This document shows, one piece after another, positions 31,605 through 43,960 of a stretch of 64,000 nucleotides of DNA (position 1 is the first letter of the stretch; each line of letters starts with the position of its first letter). The stretch is from Serinus canaria (Eukaryota > Chordata > Aves > Passeriformes > Fringillidae). The position numbers and the translations under genes were made by a program. Location: NCBI RefSeq assembly GCF_022539315.1, contig NC_066316.1:22557245-22621244 (forward strand), read 5' to 3'. The notes beneath the pieces were generated by a model. That model did not search any database. It was not told the origin of the DNA and worked only from the letters and a program-made list of their open reading frames with translations.

Positions 31605-34600
31605 TTACAAATTGGTAATCAAAGCAGCCAGGAAATGCTCTTTAGTCCACCAAAAAGGGCACACCTGTTCATTAGAAATAATTACAGATTTGCCATACAG
31701 TTAATTGTGCCCAAAGTTCTGCAGCATTTACAGGATACTGAATGCCATTGAATCAAGTGAGCAGCTTGGAAGTAAAAATGCAAAATAAAGATCAGAACTG
31801 GGCATAAGAGAGGCATATTTTAAAAATCAGCTGTTTCTTCATTACCGAGAAAATGTTTGAGAAGCAAAAAAAAGGGTTTTTAATCTGCTTTGCAAGGTTC
31901 AGAAGAAGTACAGTGGATGACATACTGATCACCTCAACTTGCCTGGAGTTCTGCCACCGACTTCCAAAGAGCCCAGATTTCACAGACATAGTAATCAGGT
32001 AGAAGAAGAAATCACTTTGTAGAGCAAGATGTCCTTCATTTCCTATCTCAGTGCCAATTACTGCTACAGTCTTTCTTCACAGGTCACAAACAAAGGCATG
32101 TAAGCACACGCTTAACTTGCCTCTGTTCAAAGAAGGCCTTTTAATTAACTGCAAACACATGTCTAAGTCCTTTCCTTGCTAAAGCTGCTTTCCTGAATCA
32201 GTGCATAACAGTGAATCCAACCAAGAGCTACGTGAACAGTAACACTCACTTTTCATTTGTGCTGTTTTTCATTCCAAGGAACAACCTTTTTCATGCAGGT
32301 ATCTGGACACTGAGTGCTTCTGTTGGCTGTGGTGATGCCGACTGCATCTAATTTGAAGAAACCTTGTAAGGACAGCTACCAGAGAGAGAGACACTCACTG
32401 CCTGAGAGAAACGCAGCCTAAAATGAAGGCTGACAGCCTTGAAGTGGAACAGACAGATGGAGACACGTTTGCCACAGTCCCACAAAGCCCTCATTAAAAG
32501 CCGACAGGTCTGATGACTGCACAGAAAGGGGAAGAGTTAGGTGTTAAAAGGAGGCACTGTGCTCTGTAATATGTGAGTGCATCGGTGGTTTCTAGGCAGG
32601 GTTTCACCTTTTCCAAGTGGAAAGGCACAGAGCGATGCAGAGCCCTCCGTGGTGGAGATCTCTCCACTTGCAACCCTGCGCAGAAATTCAAAGGGAAAAA
32701 GCAGTGGCTTTATTTACTCAGCAAACATGCTGAGTAACAGCAAAACTGCCAGGCAAAGTCCTGTTCTTCACACAGGGCTCGGCTGGCTCAGGAGAGCCCA
32801 GCAGGACTCGGTACAAAACGTTTTGCTGCAGGACAGGTGACAAGCAGCAGCTCTCTGTTCAGACTTGTCACCTGGCTCAGGGCAGGGGTGGGGGGAAGAA
32901 GCTCTGTGCCAGATACCCACAGCTACTTCTCTCCTCGGAGCACAGAGCTTTTATGGTAAGTAAACAGATTTTAGATGGGTCCTTCCACATCTGTGGACCG
33001 GAAACTGAGCTGAGAAAGAGTTCTTTGAGTCATGAACAATGCCTGGAAGCCTAAAAAAAAAAAAAGTCAACAAAAAATCCAGAGTCCTCCCTACTCTGAA
33101 GACTAAGTATTCTCACTAAAAGCATAAGCAGGAACATTGTGTCTCCTGTGAAACACCATTTATGGTTTCATTAGGTACCTGTCCCTTTCCCATTAATCTT
33201 AAAATTGATGATGGTGCCAGATGGACAGCCCTAAGTTTAGGAACTACCCCTGTTCCTCTTGGCTGCTGGTGCATTGTAATACAATAGAAAAGCCTGGAAA
33301 CAGCAGCATACAGCCCACTGGTTTACAAGAAAGAGTGTGGGGAAGAGGTAGCAGTGTGAACTCCTGTGTGGTCCAGCTGCCAGTCCATGCCTGGCACATC
33401 CAGCAACAGGACTGGGCTGCCACAGGGGATCATTCATCAAAGTCCCTGTGTTTGAAGCCCAGAGAGACAACAGTGGCTGGGTCATAACTGTACGCCTAGC
33501 CCTATTCATCAGGGAGCAGTGTAAGGTTCAGGAACCATTTTTCTTCCCTGCCTGGGAAGAAACCACACCCTCCCATTCCCCTGGGGTATATTGTCCACGT
33601 CTTGTGGCTTTTGGTCCCAAGTAGAATTAAGCATTCAGCATGGTATAACAGGACAAAAAGCTATCCCTGGACATGGCTAAGGATCAACAGGATGCCATCC
33701 TCTAATGGAAGGCTGCAGTACACTGACCAGTGGTGTGGAGCAGATCGGGAGGTCTCATGGTGGAGAGACATTAAAAGGAACACAAATGGATCTGGACATC
33801 ATTTGCATACCAAGAAAGGAGTCCAAAAAACCCTAACTCCCCTCCTTAAATCAGGCAAAGCTCTTGACACAGTTTATAATTAAGTTATTCATCAGGGTTC
33901 TACTGATATTGATATCCTGTTTATTTCTCTCAGGAGGGGACTGAGTACTTTTAATCAAGAAAATGATGACACCCCAGTGGCAACCAACTAAAACCCAGTT
34001 TCACTAATTCCTGGAGTTGAGCCAATGAGAGACACCAAACTTGCTGTCCTCCCTTCCTTCCTACCTAAATTCCATTGGATTAATAGCAATCCCTGTAAAA
34101 CGATGACCCACTTTAGCTGCAGGAATTAAAAGAGGTTTGAGCTGTACCAGTTTCTTTGACCCATATATCCTAATTTTGGGCAATTCTTCCTTGTTAACTA
34201 ATAGCCTTGTGTGGGAGTGAGGACGACACAACACGGCCATGTTGCGTTTCCATGTAATCACCGTTCAGCTTCCCTGTTATTTACTTCTCAGTGGGTGACA
34301 TTAGGGCATACGGGAAGCCAGGCAGGTGAGGAGAATGTTACAGCAATCTAATGGCTGACTCTCTTTACAATGGCCATTAAAGAGTTCTGTGTGGGCTGCT
34401 ACCGCTACGTCCAGTGCGTAGCACACCTAGATTTTGACACAAGGAGCAGATTTTTACTCTCACAGAAAACAGGGTTCAGGGTCACAGGTCAGCACAGCAG
34501 TGCCCAAGCCAGCTGTGCCATGTGAGGAAGGTTGTGCAAAGGTGAGGGAATGGCACGCATGGACAACAATGTGGTATCCAGGTGTGGGCTCATGGGGGTG

Positions 34601-35429
34601 CTGCCGAGCCCAGGGGAAGCCTGTCCTGCATAACTGCTCTCAGTTATTCTCATTGGTAACGCTCTCCTTGTGGACACGTGAGTACCTTCTGTCATTTTAC
34701 TGCCCAAATGAAGTCAGGAACCTTTGCACGGAGCCTGAATCACAATCCCTTTGAAATCTCCAAATACAGGAACAACAATTTGCGTTCTGGCTGGCTCTTC
34801 CCTCTCAGGGCACCAGTTCTCCTCCTGCCTCTTGGGCCCACACACAGCTCCACCTCCACAGCTACAGAGCCAGCGCTGCGGCCTCCTCTCACTCCTTCCG
34901 CTCATGGAGGATTCTTTCACACTTGTTTTCTTGCTACCGTGTTTCTTGGTTCCCTAGAACACAGTGGGCAAAGTAAGACCTCTGCCTTTTTGTAATTTTG
35001 GTGATTTTTTTTTAAAATTTTGTGGTTAGGTTTCTGTGGTTTTTCCAGATGTCTCAAAACACTTGCTTTCCCTTTCCTAACTACAAGCCTAAAATACACT
35101 GTCCAGGGACTCACCTTTTAGCATTTACCTATTTTTCCCTATATTACTACAGAACAATTATTATAAAATTGAATAATTAGTATTTATCATTATAGAAATT
35201 ATTATATGTATATTTTATTAATACGTTATTATATTACATTATACAGCATTTCAAAACTTCAAGCAAAACTTTTCTTCTTTTCTTACAATTTTTTTAGCCG
35301 CCCATCAGTTATTAGTGATCGCACTTATCTTCCTGCCCTCAGTGGCAGGAACAGGAAAAGAATGAAACGGACACACCACCCCCCCAAAAGTCACCGAAAA
35401 GCGCAAATCACACCCGAAATCCCGGCTCA
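31605..35429. other. Intergenic upstream of SLC30A1
   Basis: No gene recognised. Simple sequence only: an A-run at 33053-33065 and a very AT-rich stretch at about 35140-35260 that ends just before the CpG island of SLC30A1. Confidence 0.5.
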
Positions 35430-36043
35430 GGACGCGTGACGTCACAGCTCCCCTCACGCCGGGCCCCGCCCCCTGGCCCGCAGGGGAAGCCCCGCCCCCA
35501 GCCGCGCGCCGGGCAGGGGCCGTGTGAAGCGCCCCTTTTGCACGAGTCCCGCTCGCCGCGGGCGGGGCCTGTGGGGGCGGGGCGGGAGGGGAAAGCCGGC
35601 GGCATGAGCCAATGGGGATCCGTCATTCCCCAGCGCGTCACGCGTGGCCCCGCCCACTCCCCCGTTTCAGGCGCGGGCGGGCGGAACGGGGAGGCCGCGG
35701 CTCACTGGGCGTTACCGGGCGGGGGCGGGGCCCCGCTGTCGCGAGGGCGCGTGGGCCAATGGCGAGCGGGGCCGGGAGCGGGGGCGGGAGGGCACGGCCG
35801 GGCGGGCGGGGCGCGTCGGCCAATGGGGCGCGGGCGGGGGCGTGGCCGAGGCGGCGCTCGGGTTCCGTGTGAAAAGAGTGAGGGGGCTCGGGTGCAAAGT
35901 TTGCTCGCCCGGCGCCTGCGGAGGGAGCGGCGGCGGCGGCGGCGCGGGGGGAGCGGAGCGGAGCGGCCGGCCGAGCGCTCGGGGCTCCGACCGCCCGCCG
36001 CACTCCTCGCGCCCCCGCCGGGGCAGTCGCGATGTGCGGGAGG
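35430..36043 (+). promoter_or_regulatory. SLC30A1: SLC30A1 CpG-island promoter and 5' UTR
   Basis: Very GC- and CpG-rich from about 35430 through exon 1. It carries a consensus CRE (TGACGTCA, 35437-35444), many GC boxes, and three CCAAT boxes in the same orientation at 35609-35613, 35756-35760 and 35820-35824. A candidate metal response element lies at 35890-35896. No TATA box is obvious; the transcription start is inferred between about 35860 and 35960. Confidence 0.85.
35890..35896 (-). promoter_or_regulatory. SLC30A1: Candidate metal response element (MTF-1 site)
   Basis: Plus strand GGGTGCA, i.e. TGCACCC on the minus strand, a perfect match to the MRE core TGCRCNC. Extending to the 12-nt MRE consensus gives about 10 of 12 matches. 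ZnT1 genes of mammals are induced by zinc through MTF-1 at MREs in this region. A weaker one-mismatch core (TGCACGA) occurs near 35539-35545. Confidence 0.55.
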
Positions 36044-36665
36044 ATGGCGGCGCACGGTCCGGGCGGGCCGCGGTGCTGGCAGAACCGGCGGGCGCGGCTG
36101 CTGTGCATGCTGGCTCTCACCTTCCTGTTCTTCGTGGTGGAGGTGGCGGTGAGCCGCGTCACGTCGTCGCTGGCCATGCTCTCAGACTCCTTCCACATGC
36201 TCTCCGACGTGATGGCCTTGGTCGTGGCGCTGGTGGCCGTGCGCTTCGCCCAGCGCACCCGCGCCACCAAGAAGAACACGTTCGGGTGGGTGCGGGCCGA
36301 GGTGATGGGCGCCCTCGTCAACGCCGTGTTCCTCACTGCCCTCTGCTTCACCATCCTGCTGGAGGCCATCGAGCGCTTCACGGAGCCCCACGAGATCCAG
36401 CAGCCGCTGGTGGTCATCGCCGTGGGGGTGGCGGGGCTCATCATCAACCTGCTGGGGCTCTGCCTCTTCAACCACCACGGCGTCGGGGGCCACGGGCACG
36501 CCCACGGCCACGGGCACTCGCACGGCAGCCGGCAGCAGCACCCCCGCTGTGGCCCCAAGCCCGAGCAGCCGCCCGGGGACGGGGAGGCTGCGTTGAACCG
36601 CGACGAGACCAGCACCTTGGTGGAGAACTCCAGCAGCTCCAACGGAGTCAGCCAGGAGAAGCTGG
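36044..36665 (+). CDS. SLC30A1: SLC30A1 coding exon 1
   Basis: Residues 1-207 plus one base: TM1-TM4 with the first zinc-site pair H51/D55, the His-rich loop and a Ser/Asn-rich linker (ENSSSSNGVSQEKL). Donor CTGG|GTAAGC, phase 1. The exon is very GC-rich, in contrast to exon 2. Confidence 0.95.
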
Positions 36666-39600
36666 GTAAGCCCCGCGGGGAAACGCCGCTGCCCCATCCA
36701 TGCGTAGAAAAGCGGGAGGGGTCCTTTCCCCGAGTAGGGCGGTGGCCTCCTGGTCCCACCTGGTGCGGGCTCTGTCAGGACTCTGTGAGGACCATCTGTC
36801 CCCACTCCTGGGAAAGAGGCGAGAAACTTTTCTAGCAGCTCTTGGGGCACATGGCTGTTGCACCTCTTCCTCACGCCTTTCCTTCGGATGCCCTAAGCTG
36901 CATGTTTGTCTTGCAGACAGGTCAGAGAGTAAAAGAGTCTTAGGATAAAGCAGTTTGCCCTGGGAAAAAAGTTGGTTCTTCAAGGGAAGGCACATGACAA
37001 GCGTTTCTTGCCTAGTGACACGAGCTGTCACAAGACGCTCTCCTAATGCCATCCGAACTGGCCACACATCAAATGGAGCGCGGCTCGGTGCCTCGGTCCC
37101 AGCAGCTGGATTGCTCTATTGGGTCGGTTATCAGCTACCTGGAAGCTACTCTCCATCTAAACCAAAGATACCGACGTGTGTTCCACTGCAATAACGTTGT
37201 GCTTCTTCATAGCATCAGTATTAATAGGAAGAAGTATTGGAAATTGCCAGTCTGAACCGTGGAAGCCGGAATGTGGAGCATGCTGGTGTCAGGGCACATG
37301 TGTGGTGTCTCGGAATAATTTTTGTTTAGCTTTCTAAAGCATGCACCTTCCCACTGACCTGCAAACAGGCATACGTTTAAAATCTTCCCTTCCCAGTTGT
37401 GGTTAAACAGTAGGGTAGGAATGGGTAGGAATTTCCAGGGTTATTTCTTAGGGGATCCACAAGCCTGGATAGTTGATTTTGAAGCTGCTTGGTCGAAGCC
37501 AAGTACTGCATGCTAGCAGAGTGAACGGTGTGATTGCCACTTCTCTGTTCCTAGGGCATCCTTGTCACCAGAAGGAATGGACTTCAGGCTTTGGAACCAA
37601 TTTCTCTCCTTCAGCTTCAGGGTGACATCAGCAGACCATTGTTTTAGCTTAAAGGGAGTTTTAATTGATCAGGGTGAACTTTGCTACAGTTTCAGGTTTT
37701 CTGTGATCAGAGGTTCCAGTGCACATTTGAGAAACTTAGTTTCTGTTTCTCTGACTCCATGTTGGCTTTGGAAAGACAGGTTTTTCCAGAGGATAGGAAA
37801 GTTCCTCTGAATACACTTCACCATCTTCTTGACCATGTAATAAGCTCTTAATGTTGGTTTAGTTCCAGCAAGGTATCCTAATAATTAGTTTCACACAATG
37901 TAAAATTCTCTTAACCTTTAGTCTCATACATATATTGGCTTGGAAATGATTCTTTAATGGTGAAAAGTTGTGCTTTTAGCCAAGTTTTGGACTAGTTAGA
38001 GAGAAAAGTTATAGCATGGATTAAAATGCATATTGTTGTGAGATAACTTGTCTGGAATGTCTCATGGATGTGCTTCTGGCAATAACAAATAATTTGTTGT
38101 GGGTGTTTAGGTGGTAATAGGACATAATTTTGGTCACAGTGAAACTTTGAAATAAGTTTGTATTTCCTTCATTGCCCTGTCATGATTATGTAATGGATGG
38201 AGCTACTCATAGTTTGCCTATGAAAAAGTTGCAGGTAGAGGTGATTGGAGGCTTGGAAGAAGATATAAGATGTAGAGATGATGACAAAGGTGGTCTTGTG
38301 CCTTCACTGGAAATCACAGAGTGGGGTTTCTTAAGGTGGAAGTGAAAAGTAGGCATAGCCTTAGGGGCTAGTCCTGCACAGGCATTTCTATGGATGCACT
38401 TTATGCAAAATAATCAGTTTTTTGTTACATTTCAATGAACATATTTCAAATGGACATGATTTAACCATTTGCCATTTAAAAAAAGGTTAGTTCCAAGTTA
38501 GTTCAAGAGCTTTATGGAACTATGTTTTCTGTTACCCACTCATATAGATAGCTGTACTGACTTTTCAGTTCTCCATTATTCCAAGTACTTGGTACAAAGT
38601 AGAGCATTCTTCTTTCCTTGCTCTCATCGTGGACCTTGAGGTCTGAACTCTGTGACCTGAGATATTTCCCTGTAATGTATTTACTTCTCTGGAAAGTTAC
38701 AGGTCCCATGTTCCATAACTCCTAGGGGTAGTGTGGAAAATGTAGCTGGAGCTTCAGGGCAGATATGTACTGGGTGAGGTAATGAGCTGGGGCTTGGAAC
38801 TCAGCCTTGGTAGGAGCCCACTCCCTCTTTGGAGAGGAGAGGACCTGAGCGCACTCTGCAACTGCAGAATCACAGCCACAAGGGCAGAGCAGCAGAAGCT
38901 GCACGTCTTGTTAATGTTTACAAAGCTCTAAACTCAATAACCTCAGGAGCAGTAAGGGCTCCTTATTCCAGTTTGTCGGGCCAGGGGCCAGTCCCTGTTG
39001 CTTTTCTTTACCACTGGAAGTAGCCAAAGAAGAACTTTTGAAGAAAAGCAGGAGGTTAATCATGTACAGTTCTCTCCAGTTTGAACATTGGAAGATTGTT
39101 TTCTTTCGGAAAGGATTCTTCTTTGTAATGATGTTTGTGTTTATTCCCATGTAGCTGGCTAGTGGTGTTGGAGTGATAAATATTGCAGACAGTTGTGACA
39201 AAGGAGGGCACTAAAATGTTAATTTATGTACAGTCCATGACATATGACTTTGGACATCAGAAGCTGTATGTCACTTGCATAAAAAATATAATTTTACTAT
39301 TTATTTATTTATTCTGAAATATAAATAACAGTAGTTCATATCCTCAAACTTTCAATGATAATTTACACCGTCCTATAGTCAATTCTGCTGGTAAATTCTG
39401 TGTTTCAGACCTAAAATTTCAGCTGATTGTATCTCATGGTCCTGCTAACTCCATGCACCATCTTGGAAGAACTTCCTTTTCCTTGAATTCAGAAGTCTCT
39501 TGAAAAGGCATTTGTAAACCTGAAAAGAAGCTACTACACAGCTGTATCACACAGCTTTTGAGCTTCTAGCTTCAAATTTTAATATGAAATAGCAATGCAG

Positions 39601-40968
39601 TCCTATGGTTAAAGATGGATTTTAGCAATGTGATCAGTCTATTGGTGTTTCAAAAGAAGGAGCAAATATACCTAACTAAGCTACTTAAACCAGCTTTTTT
39701 ACATACCGTCTGCATTTTGTTTAGGAAACAAGTAGTGAAAAGGCAAATGGTTATACAGCTGGAAAGGTGAAAGTAGTTTTTCAGTACAGTAATTAAAATG
39801 TGGTTGTCTTCATTCAGTGCCACTCTACGTCTTTAATCTCCATGTAGAAACAGTTGCCTTCTAGATTATTTAGATCACTCTTTGGGAAAACTGAGTTTTC
39901 CTCAGCCAGAGAAGATGTTGCTAAGTGTGTAGGTTGAGTTGCTTTTCAGTTTCATACTCAGTGTGCCATGCTTACCGTTGGATATGATTTTATAAGGAAT
40001 TACAGTAGCATGTTGTATTATTGCTTGTGCCTAACTGTTTTATTGTTTTCTTGTCAGGTGATGTGAAAGATGACATGAGTGACGTACAAGTGAATGGGAA
40101 TGCTGGCCATTATCCTCTGGATGAAGAGGAAGTTGAAGAAGACTCTAGTGCACAACTTAACATGCGTGGAGTTTTTCTGCATGTTTTTGGAGATGCCTTA
40201 GGTTCAGTAATTGTGGTAGTGAATGCCTTGCTCTTCTATGGCTTGTGGAATCCATGCCCTGAAGACGGGCCTTGCTATAATCCATGTGTCAATGATCATT
40301 GCATGGAAAATGCTACTTTTTTCCGAGCACTTGGCAGCACTAACAATTCAGAGCAAGAGAGCATTACGGTGGCTGGTCCTTGCTGGTTGCTATATTTAGA
40401 TCCTGTCCTCTGTTTGATTATGGTCTGTATACTCCTTTACACAACTTACCCGTTACTTAGGGAGTCAGCCCTCATCCTTCTACAGACTGTTCCCAAACAA
40501 ATAGACGTCCATTCTTTGAACTCAAAGTTACGTACCCTCGAAGGAGTCGAAGCAATCCATGAATTACACATTTGGCAGCTAGCAGGCAGCAGGATCATTG
40601 GCACTGCTCACATCAAGTGTCCTGACCCTTCCACGTACATGATGGTGGCCAAGCGCATCAAAGAGATCTTTCACGACGAAGGGATTCATGCAACTACCAT
40701 TCAGCCCGAGTTTGCCAGCGTTGGCTCTGAGTCAGGGAGAGGGAAATGCGAGTTTCCATGCAGGACTCAGTGTGCTTTGAAGCAGTGTTGCGGAGCAGGA
40801 GAAGCTAGTACTGCAAAGAAGACAGAAAAATCGTCATCACTTAGTATTTCTTGTTCAGAAGTTGTCATTGAATTTCCGAAAACGAGGAGGACTAAGTCAG
40901 AGAGCATCCCTTCAGTGAAGCTGGAAGCCAACACCGATCAAAATGAGCAGTTTGAGTCATCTTTGTAA
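36044..40968 (+). CDS. SLC30A1: SLC30A1 (ZnT1), plasma-membrane zinc exporter
   Basis: Two coding exons (36044-36665 and 40058-40968) encode 510 residues (human 507). It is a cation diffusion facilitator that exports Zn2+ from the cytosol. Six transmembrane helices are expected: TM1 LLCMLALTFLFFVVEVAVS, TM2 from SLAMLSDSFHMLSDVMALVV, then TM3-TM6. The two HxxxD zinc-site pairs are intact: H51/D55 in TM2 and H249/D253 in TM5 (FLHVFGDALGS). The cytosolic TM4-TM5 loop is His-rich (GHGHAHGHGHSHG, 149-161). The TM5-TM6 extracellular loop is Cys-rich and carries sequons NAT and NNS. The C-terminal domain has LHIWQLAGSRII and ends near CRTQCALKQCCG plus a Ser-rich tail ending ESSL. I chose the ATG at 36044 because its context is aggATGg; an in-frame ATG at 36032 would add four residues (514 aa) in a weaker context. 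Confidence 0.97.
36666..40057 (+). other. SLC30A1: SLC30A1 intron 1 (3.4 kb)
   Basis: Single intron with donor GGTAAGC and acceptor tttcttgtcag. GC content falls quickly after about 36950. It holds a short (ATTT)n run near 39299-39313. No other gene or repeat family was recognised inside. Confidence 0.85.
40058..40968 (+). CDS. SLC30A1: SLC30A1 coding exon 2
   Basis: Completes G208 and encodes residues 209-510 with TAA at 40966-40968. It holds an acidic segment before TM5 (LDEEEVEEDSSAQLNMRGVF), the second zinc-site pair H249/D253, the Cys-rich extracellular loop, TM6 and the cytosolic C-terminal domain. Acceptor tcttgtcag|GT. Confidence 0.96.
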
Positions 40969-41501
40969 CCCCCTGAAGGGTGCTACCTGAGTTGTGGAGA
41001 CTTTGTCAACAGCTGTGTTGCAAGAGGAAGAGACAGACGTTTGAGATGCAATTTTGCCAAATAGTGTAATTGCTGAAGTCCTTGTTCTTGTCATATTGCT
41101 AAATATAGAATGCTTGTTTTAAAGAATATAATGTCACTGTCATGATACAATGCGTTTGTGTTGACTTTGTTTGAGACAGACAGAAAGTGCATCCATCTGT
41201 AACACTTCAGAAAACCAGTTTCAACATTTCAGCAGAGACACTTTTTGCTGTGCTTCAAATTAAGACACTTTTTTCCAGTGAAAAGGTATTTGAGGGATTA
41301 GCATGTAGGAACTCAATTTGTGTTACAGATTTCTTGGACCTACTTTTTCCTTAAATATTTGATTTGTAGATACCTTAATATATTGTTTATTTAGAAGCCC
41401 TAAGAAAACCAAAGTTCATAGAACATTTTTAAATATATAACTACTAAAAACTGGAAACCACTTTGCAGTTTCACATATTTTTCTTAAAGCTATCTAATAA
41501 T

Positions 41502-41507
41502 AATAAA
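41502..41507 (+). terminator. SLC30A1: Proximal SLC30A1 poly(A) signal
   Basis: AATAAA 534 bp after the stop codon in an AT-rich 3' UTR. ZnT1 mRNAs usually have long 3' UTRs, so a distal signal such as AATAAA at 44396-44401 may also be used. In that case the MIR fragment and Tigger-like element below lie in the 3' UTR. Confidence 0.5.
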
Positions 41508-42419
41508 AATTGTGAAGGCTTTTCTAGTGAATTTATGGCACAGCATATTTTAAAGACAACATCATGTGATTGTCAGAAATTGTCCCCTCTTCTTCTGGTA
41601 AGGTAGCTAGGTAATTGAAAACAACAGATGTGAAAGGTTTTTTTCTGTCAGAATGGCAGTTCAAGCTACTGTATACTGCTCTGTGATCCAGACATGAGCT
41701 TGGTTGATAAAGTAACACAGACTTCTATGTTTTATGGATTTTCTGCTGTTTTCTCTTACTTCCAAGTTGTGTCTGGTCCTGAAAGTCTTTGAGGTTTAAG
41801 GTACCCTTCCTTGACTCAACAGTGCTATGAAAAAATATTTAGCTGATGCTGAGTTTAATAAGATAAAATAATTAGTTCTGTCAATAAGTGCTCTGTTGGG
41901 GAAGGTCTGCCAAGCACTGACAGTATAATTCCTGCTTTCAAGCACAGACAGCAGCTCCCCAAAAATAATGGTGCATTTTGCTTGTAGCTGAGTGTGTCTG
42001 TAAACACTTGCAGTGACTTCAGTCCTTGTCCCCCACCATGTCCTTAGGAGCCCTCCACTGACTTTTGAGGAAATGGTGCAGGGATCACTGTATTTCACAC
42101 TTCGAGATGCTTATGTATCATATAATTTACTTACTCAGTATCTGAATCTATGGTTTAAAATCTTGACTCAGTTAATTGACAACTGGCTCTAAAGAAGCTG
42201 TTACAGTGTGCTGCCAACTTACACCTTAGGAAAGGAGAAACTGCTCTGTGGACTCTGCGAATCTGGCAGAGATGAGATGAGAGTTGAAAGATAGAGCACA
42301 CAAGAAATCTAAAACCCTGGCCCTTTTGATCCACTCTCATGTCATGTATGGGAACTAATGTCTCGTGATTAACGGATTGCTCCTGTGTACAAAACTGGAA
42401 AACGACTCAGATCTTCCAT

Positions 42420-42560
42420 TCTTTGCTCTATGACTCTGGACACGATAAACACTTTGCCTCAGTTTCCCTGTCTTCAAATGGGGATAATACCTACCTCACA
42501 GGGGTGTCGTGAGGCTTAACTATTGTGTGAAGAGCTCTGAGATCTGTTACTGGAAGGCAC
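42420..42560 (+). mobile_element. MIR / CORE-SINE fragment
   Basis: 'tgcctcagtttccctgtctt', then 'caaatggggataatacctac', 'ctcacaggggtgtcgtgagg' and 'cttaactattgtgtgaagag' follow the order of the MIR SINE core (CTCAGTTTCCTCATCTGTAA, AATGGGGATAAT, TACCTACCTCATAGGG, TTGTGAGGATTAAATGAG). About 140 bp in sense orientation, unusually readable for an element this old, 1.45 kb after the SLC30A1 stop. Confidence 0.85.
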
Positions 42561-42917
42561 TGGAAAGAGGATAAGATACTAGATTACCTGGCATTTGCTC
42601 CTCCTACAAATGTATTGCAATACCTAGGCACAACCAGAGGGAACTGAGGATAGTTTTGGCCTTACGAAATACTTTGATGCTGTGGTTTTCAGGTTTTTAA
42701 CAGTATTTAAATAGAGATTTTTTAAAAAGAATGTTTTGTTAGTGAAGGGAATGTAGCTTTGCCTCCAGATACAGAACACCTCCCTAGTTTGCATTTCTAA
42801 TTTGTGTCTTGCATCATAATTGCTTCTAAATAGTACAAAAAATAGTCCTGCTGCTCATCGGACCTGGATTGGCCAAGTCACGTCAGTAGTCTTACCCAAG
42901 CTCTCAGCAGAGCATTG

Positions 42918-43367
42918 CAGTCAACTCTCGATTATCCAAGGGTGGATGACAGTGTTGTGCATTACCTGTGCAGTGTGCGGGGCCAGTACCAGCCCCCGCC
43001 TCTGGCCAGGCGCTGTGTGCCAAAGCACGGGAAAGCTGGAGGTGCTGGCTCTGCTTCCGGGGAGCCCCATCTCAGGCTGCATTGCTGGGGTGCAGCACAG
43101 CACTGCCCGGGGGTTTTGCCTCTTGGCTGCTCAGATGCATCTGCAGGAAGCTGTGGGCTGTGGATGGGTGGGCTCTTTTTTGTGCTGGCTTGGGATGTTG
43201 GTGCTTCGCAGCCACCAGCATTGCTCACCTTTTTCTGTGTTTATGCTTGTTGTATAGTCTCATAAACTAACTTAAATGTGTTAATATAGTATTTATATAT
43301 GTTTTTGTTTTTTCTGAATGACCTTAACTCTTTTTTCTGTTACCTGTATATGATCTAGAGTTGACTG
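42918..43367. mobile_element. Candidate Tigger/pogo-like DNA element with terminal inverted repeats
   Basis: CAGTCAACTCT at 42918-42928 is exactly inverted as AGAGTTGACTG at 43357-43367. Extending inward, about 16 of 18 bases pair (left end continues CGATTATCC). 'CTCGATTATCC' at an element end recalls TcMar-Tigger families. A clean TA target duplication is not seen (ttg / tta flanks), and the 450-bp interior shows no transposase, so it would be an old non-autonomous copy. Confidence 0.5.
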
Positions 43368-43940
43368 TTAAATGAGATCTTGTATGAGACTACATTTGCT
43401 GAGTATGCTACCACTGCTACTATACTACAGAGTATTAACCAAGTAAATTTTGAAATGAACAAAGTACTATTTTTTTTAAATGTGTATCCTTGCTTTCTAT
43501 GGTAAACTTTCACTAATTATTTTCATCACTAGCTTAAAATATGTCTCAGTCGTTAGTATGAATTGTTGAGCTTCTGCCATATATCACTAACGCACCATAG
43601 AATTACTGTTCTTTAGTTTATTTTTAAAAATATCAACAAATCTAACCATGGTAGCACTGAGAAGTCTGATTAACTTCTTTCCTGTTGCTCTTATAAAAAG
43701 AGGGCAACTGGTAAGTCATAACAATTACCATCATTGGTTAATAGTCTCAGTAAATGCATCTGAATAGAGGGAGTTGTAGTCACTAATTCCATTTTAAACT
43801 ATTTAATCTCTTTTTTTTTTTTGTGCCAGAAGTCATATTTTTCTATTTCTGTGTCCATTGCAGGCAATGGCTAACTAAAAAGACAAAAAGCTCTCCCCCT
43901 TGTTATTTTAAGTATCAGGACAGGATGCAGAGGTGACAGT

Positions 43941-43960
43941 GATGATGGTGATGATGATGG
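43941..43960. repeat. Short (GAT)n microsatellite
   Basis: gatgatggtgatgatgatgg, an imperfect trinucleotide run followed by a G-rich segment (gggcaggaggggg). Confidence 0.85.

Noticed and set aside
35436..36759. Very long open frames on both strands (up to 373 codons) over the SLC30A1 CpG island
   Set aside because: GC-rich DNA has few stop codons; these are shadows of the SLC30A1 promoter and exon 1, with low-complexity Arg/Gly/Pro/Ala content.
42820..43270. Several overlapping open frames of 90-145 codons
   Set aside because: Frames on both strands, no domain, and the interval coincides with the candidate inverted-repeat-bounded element.
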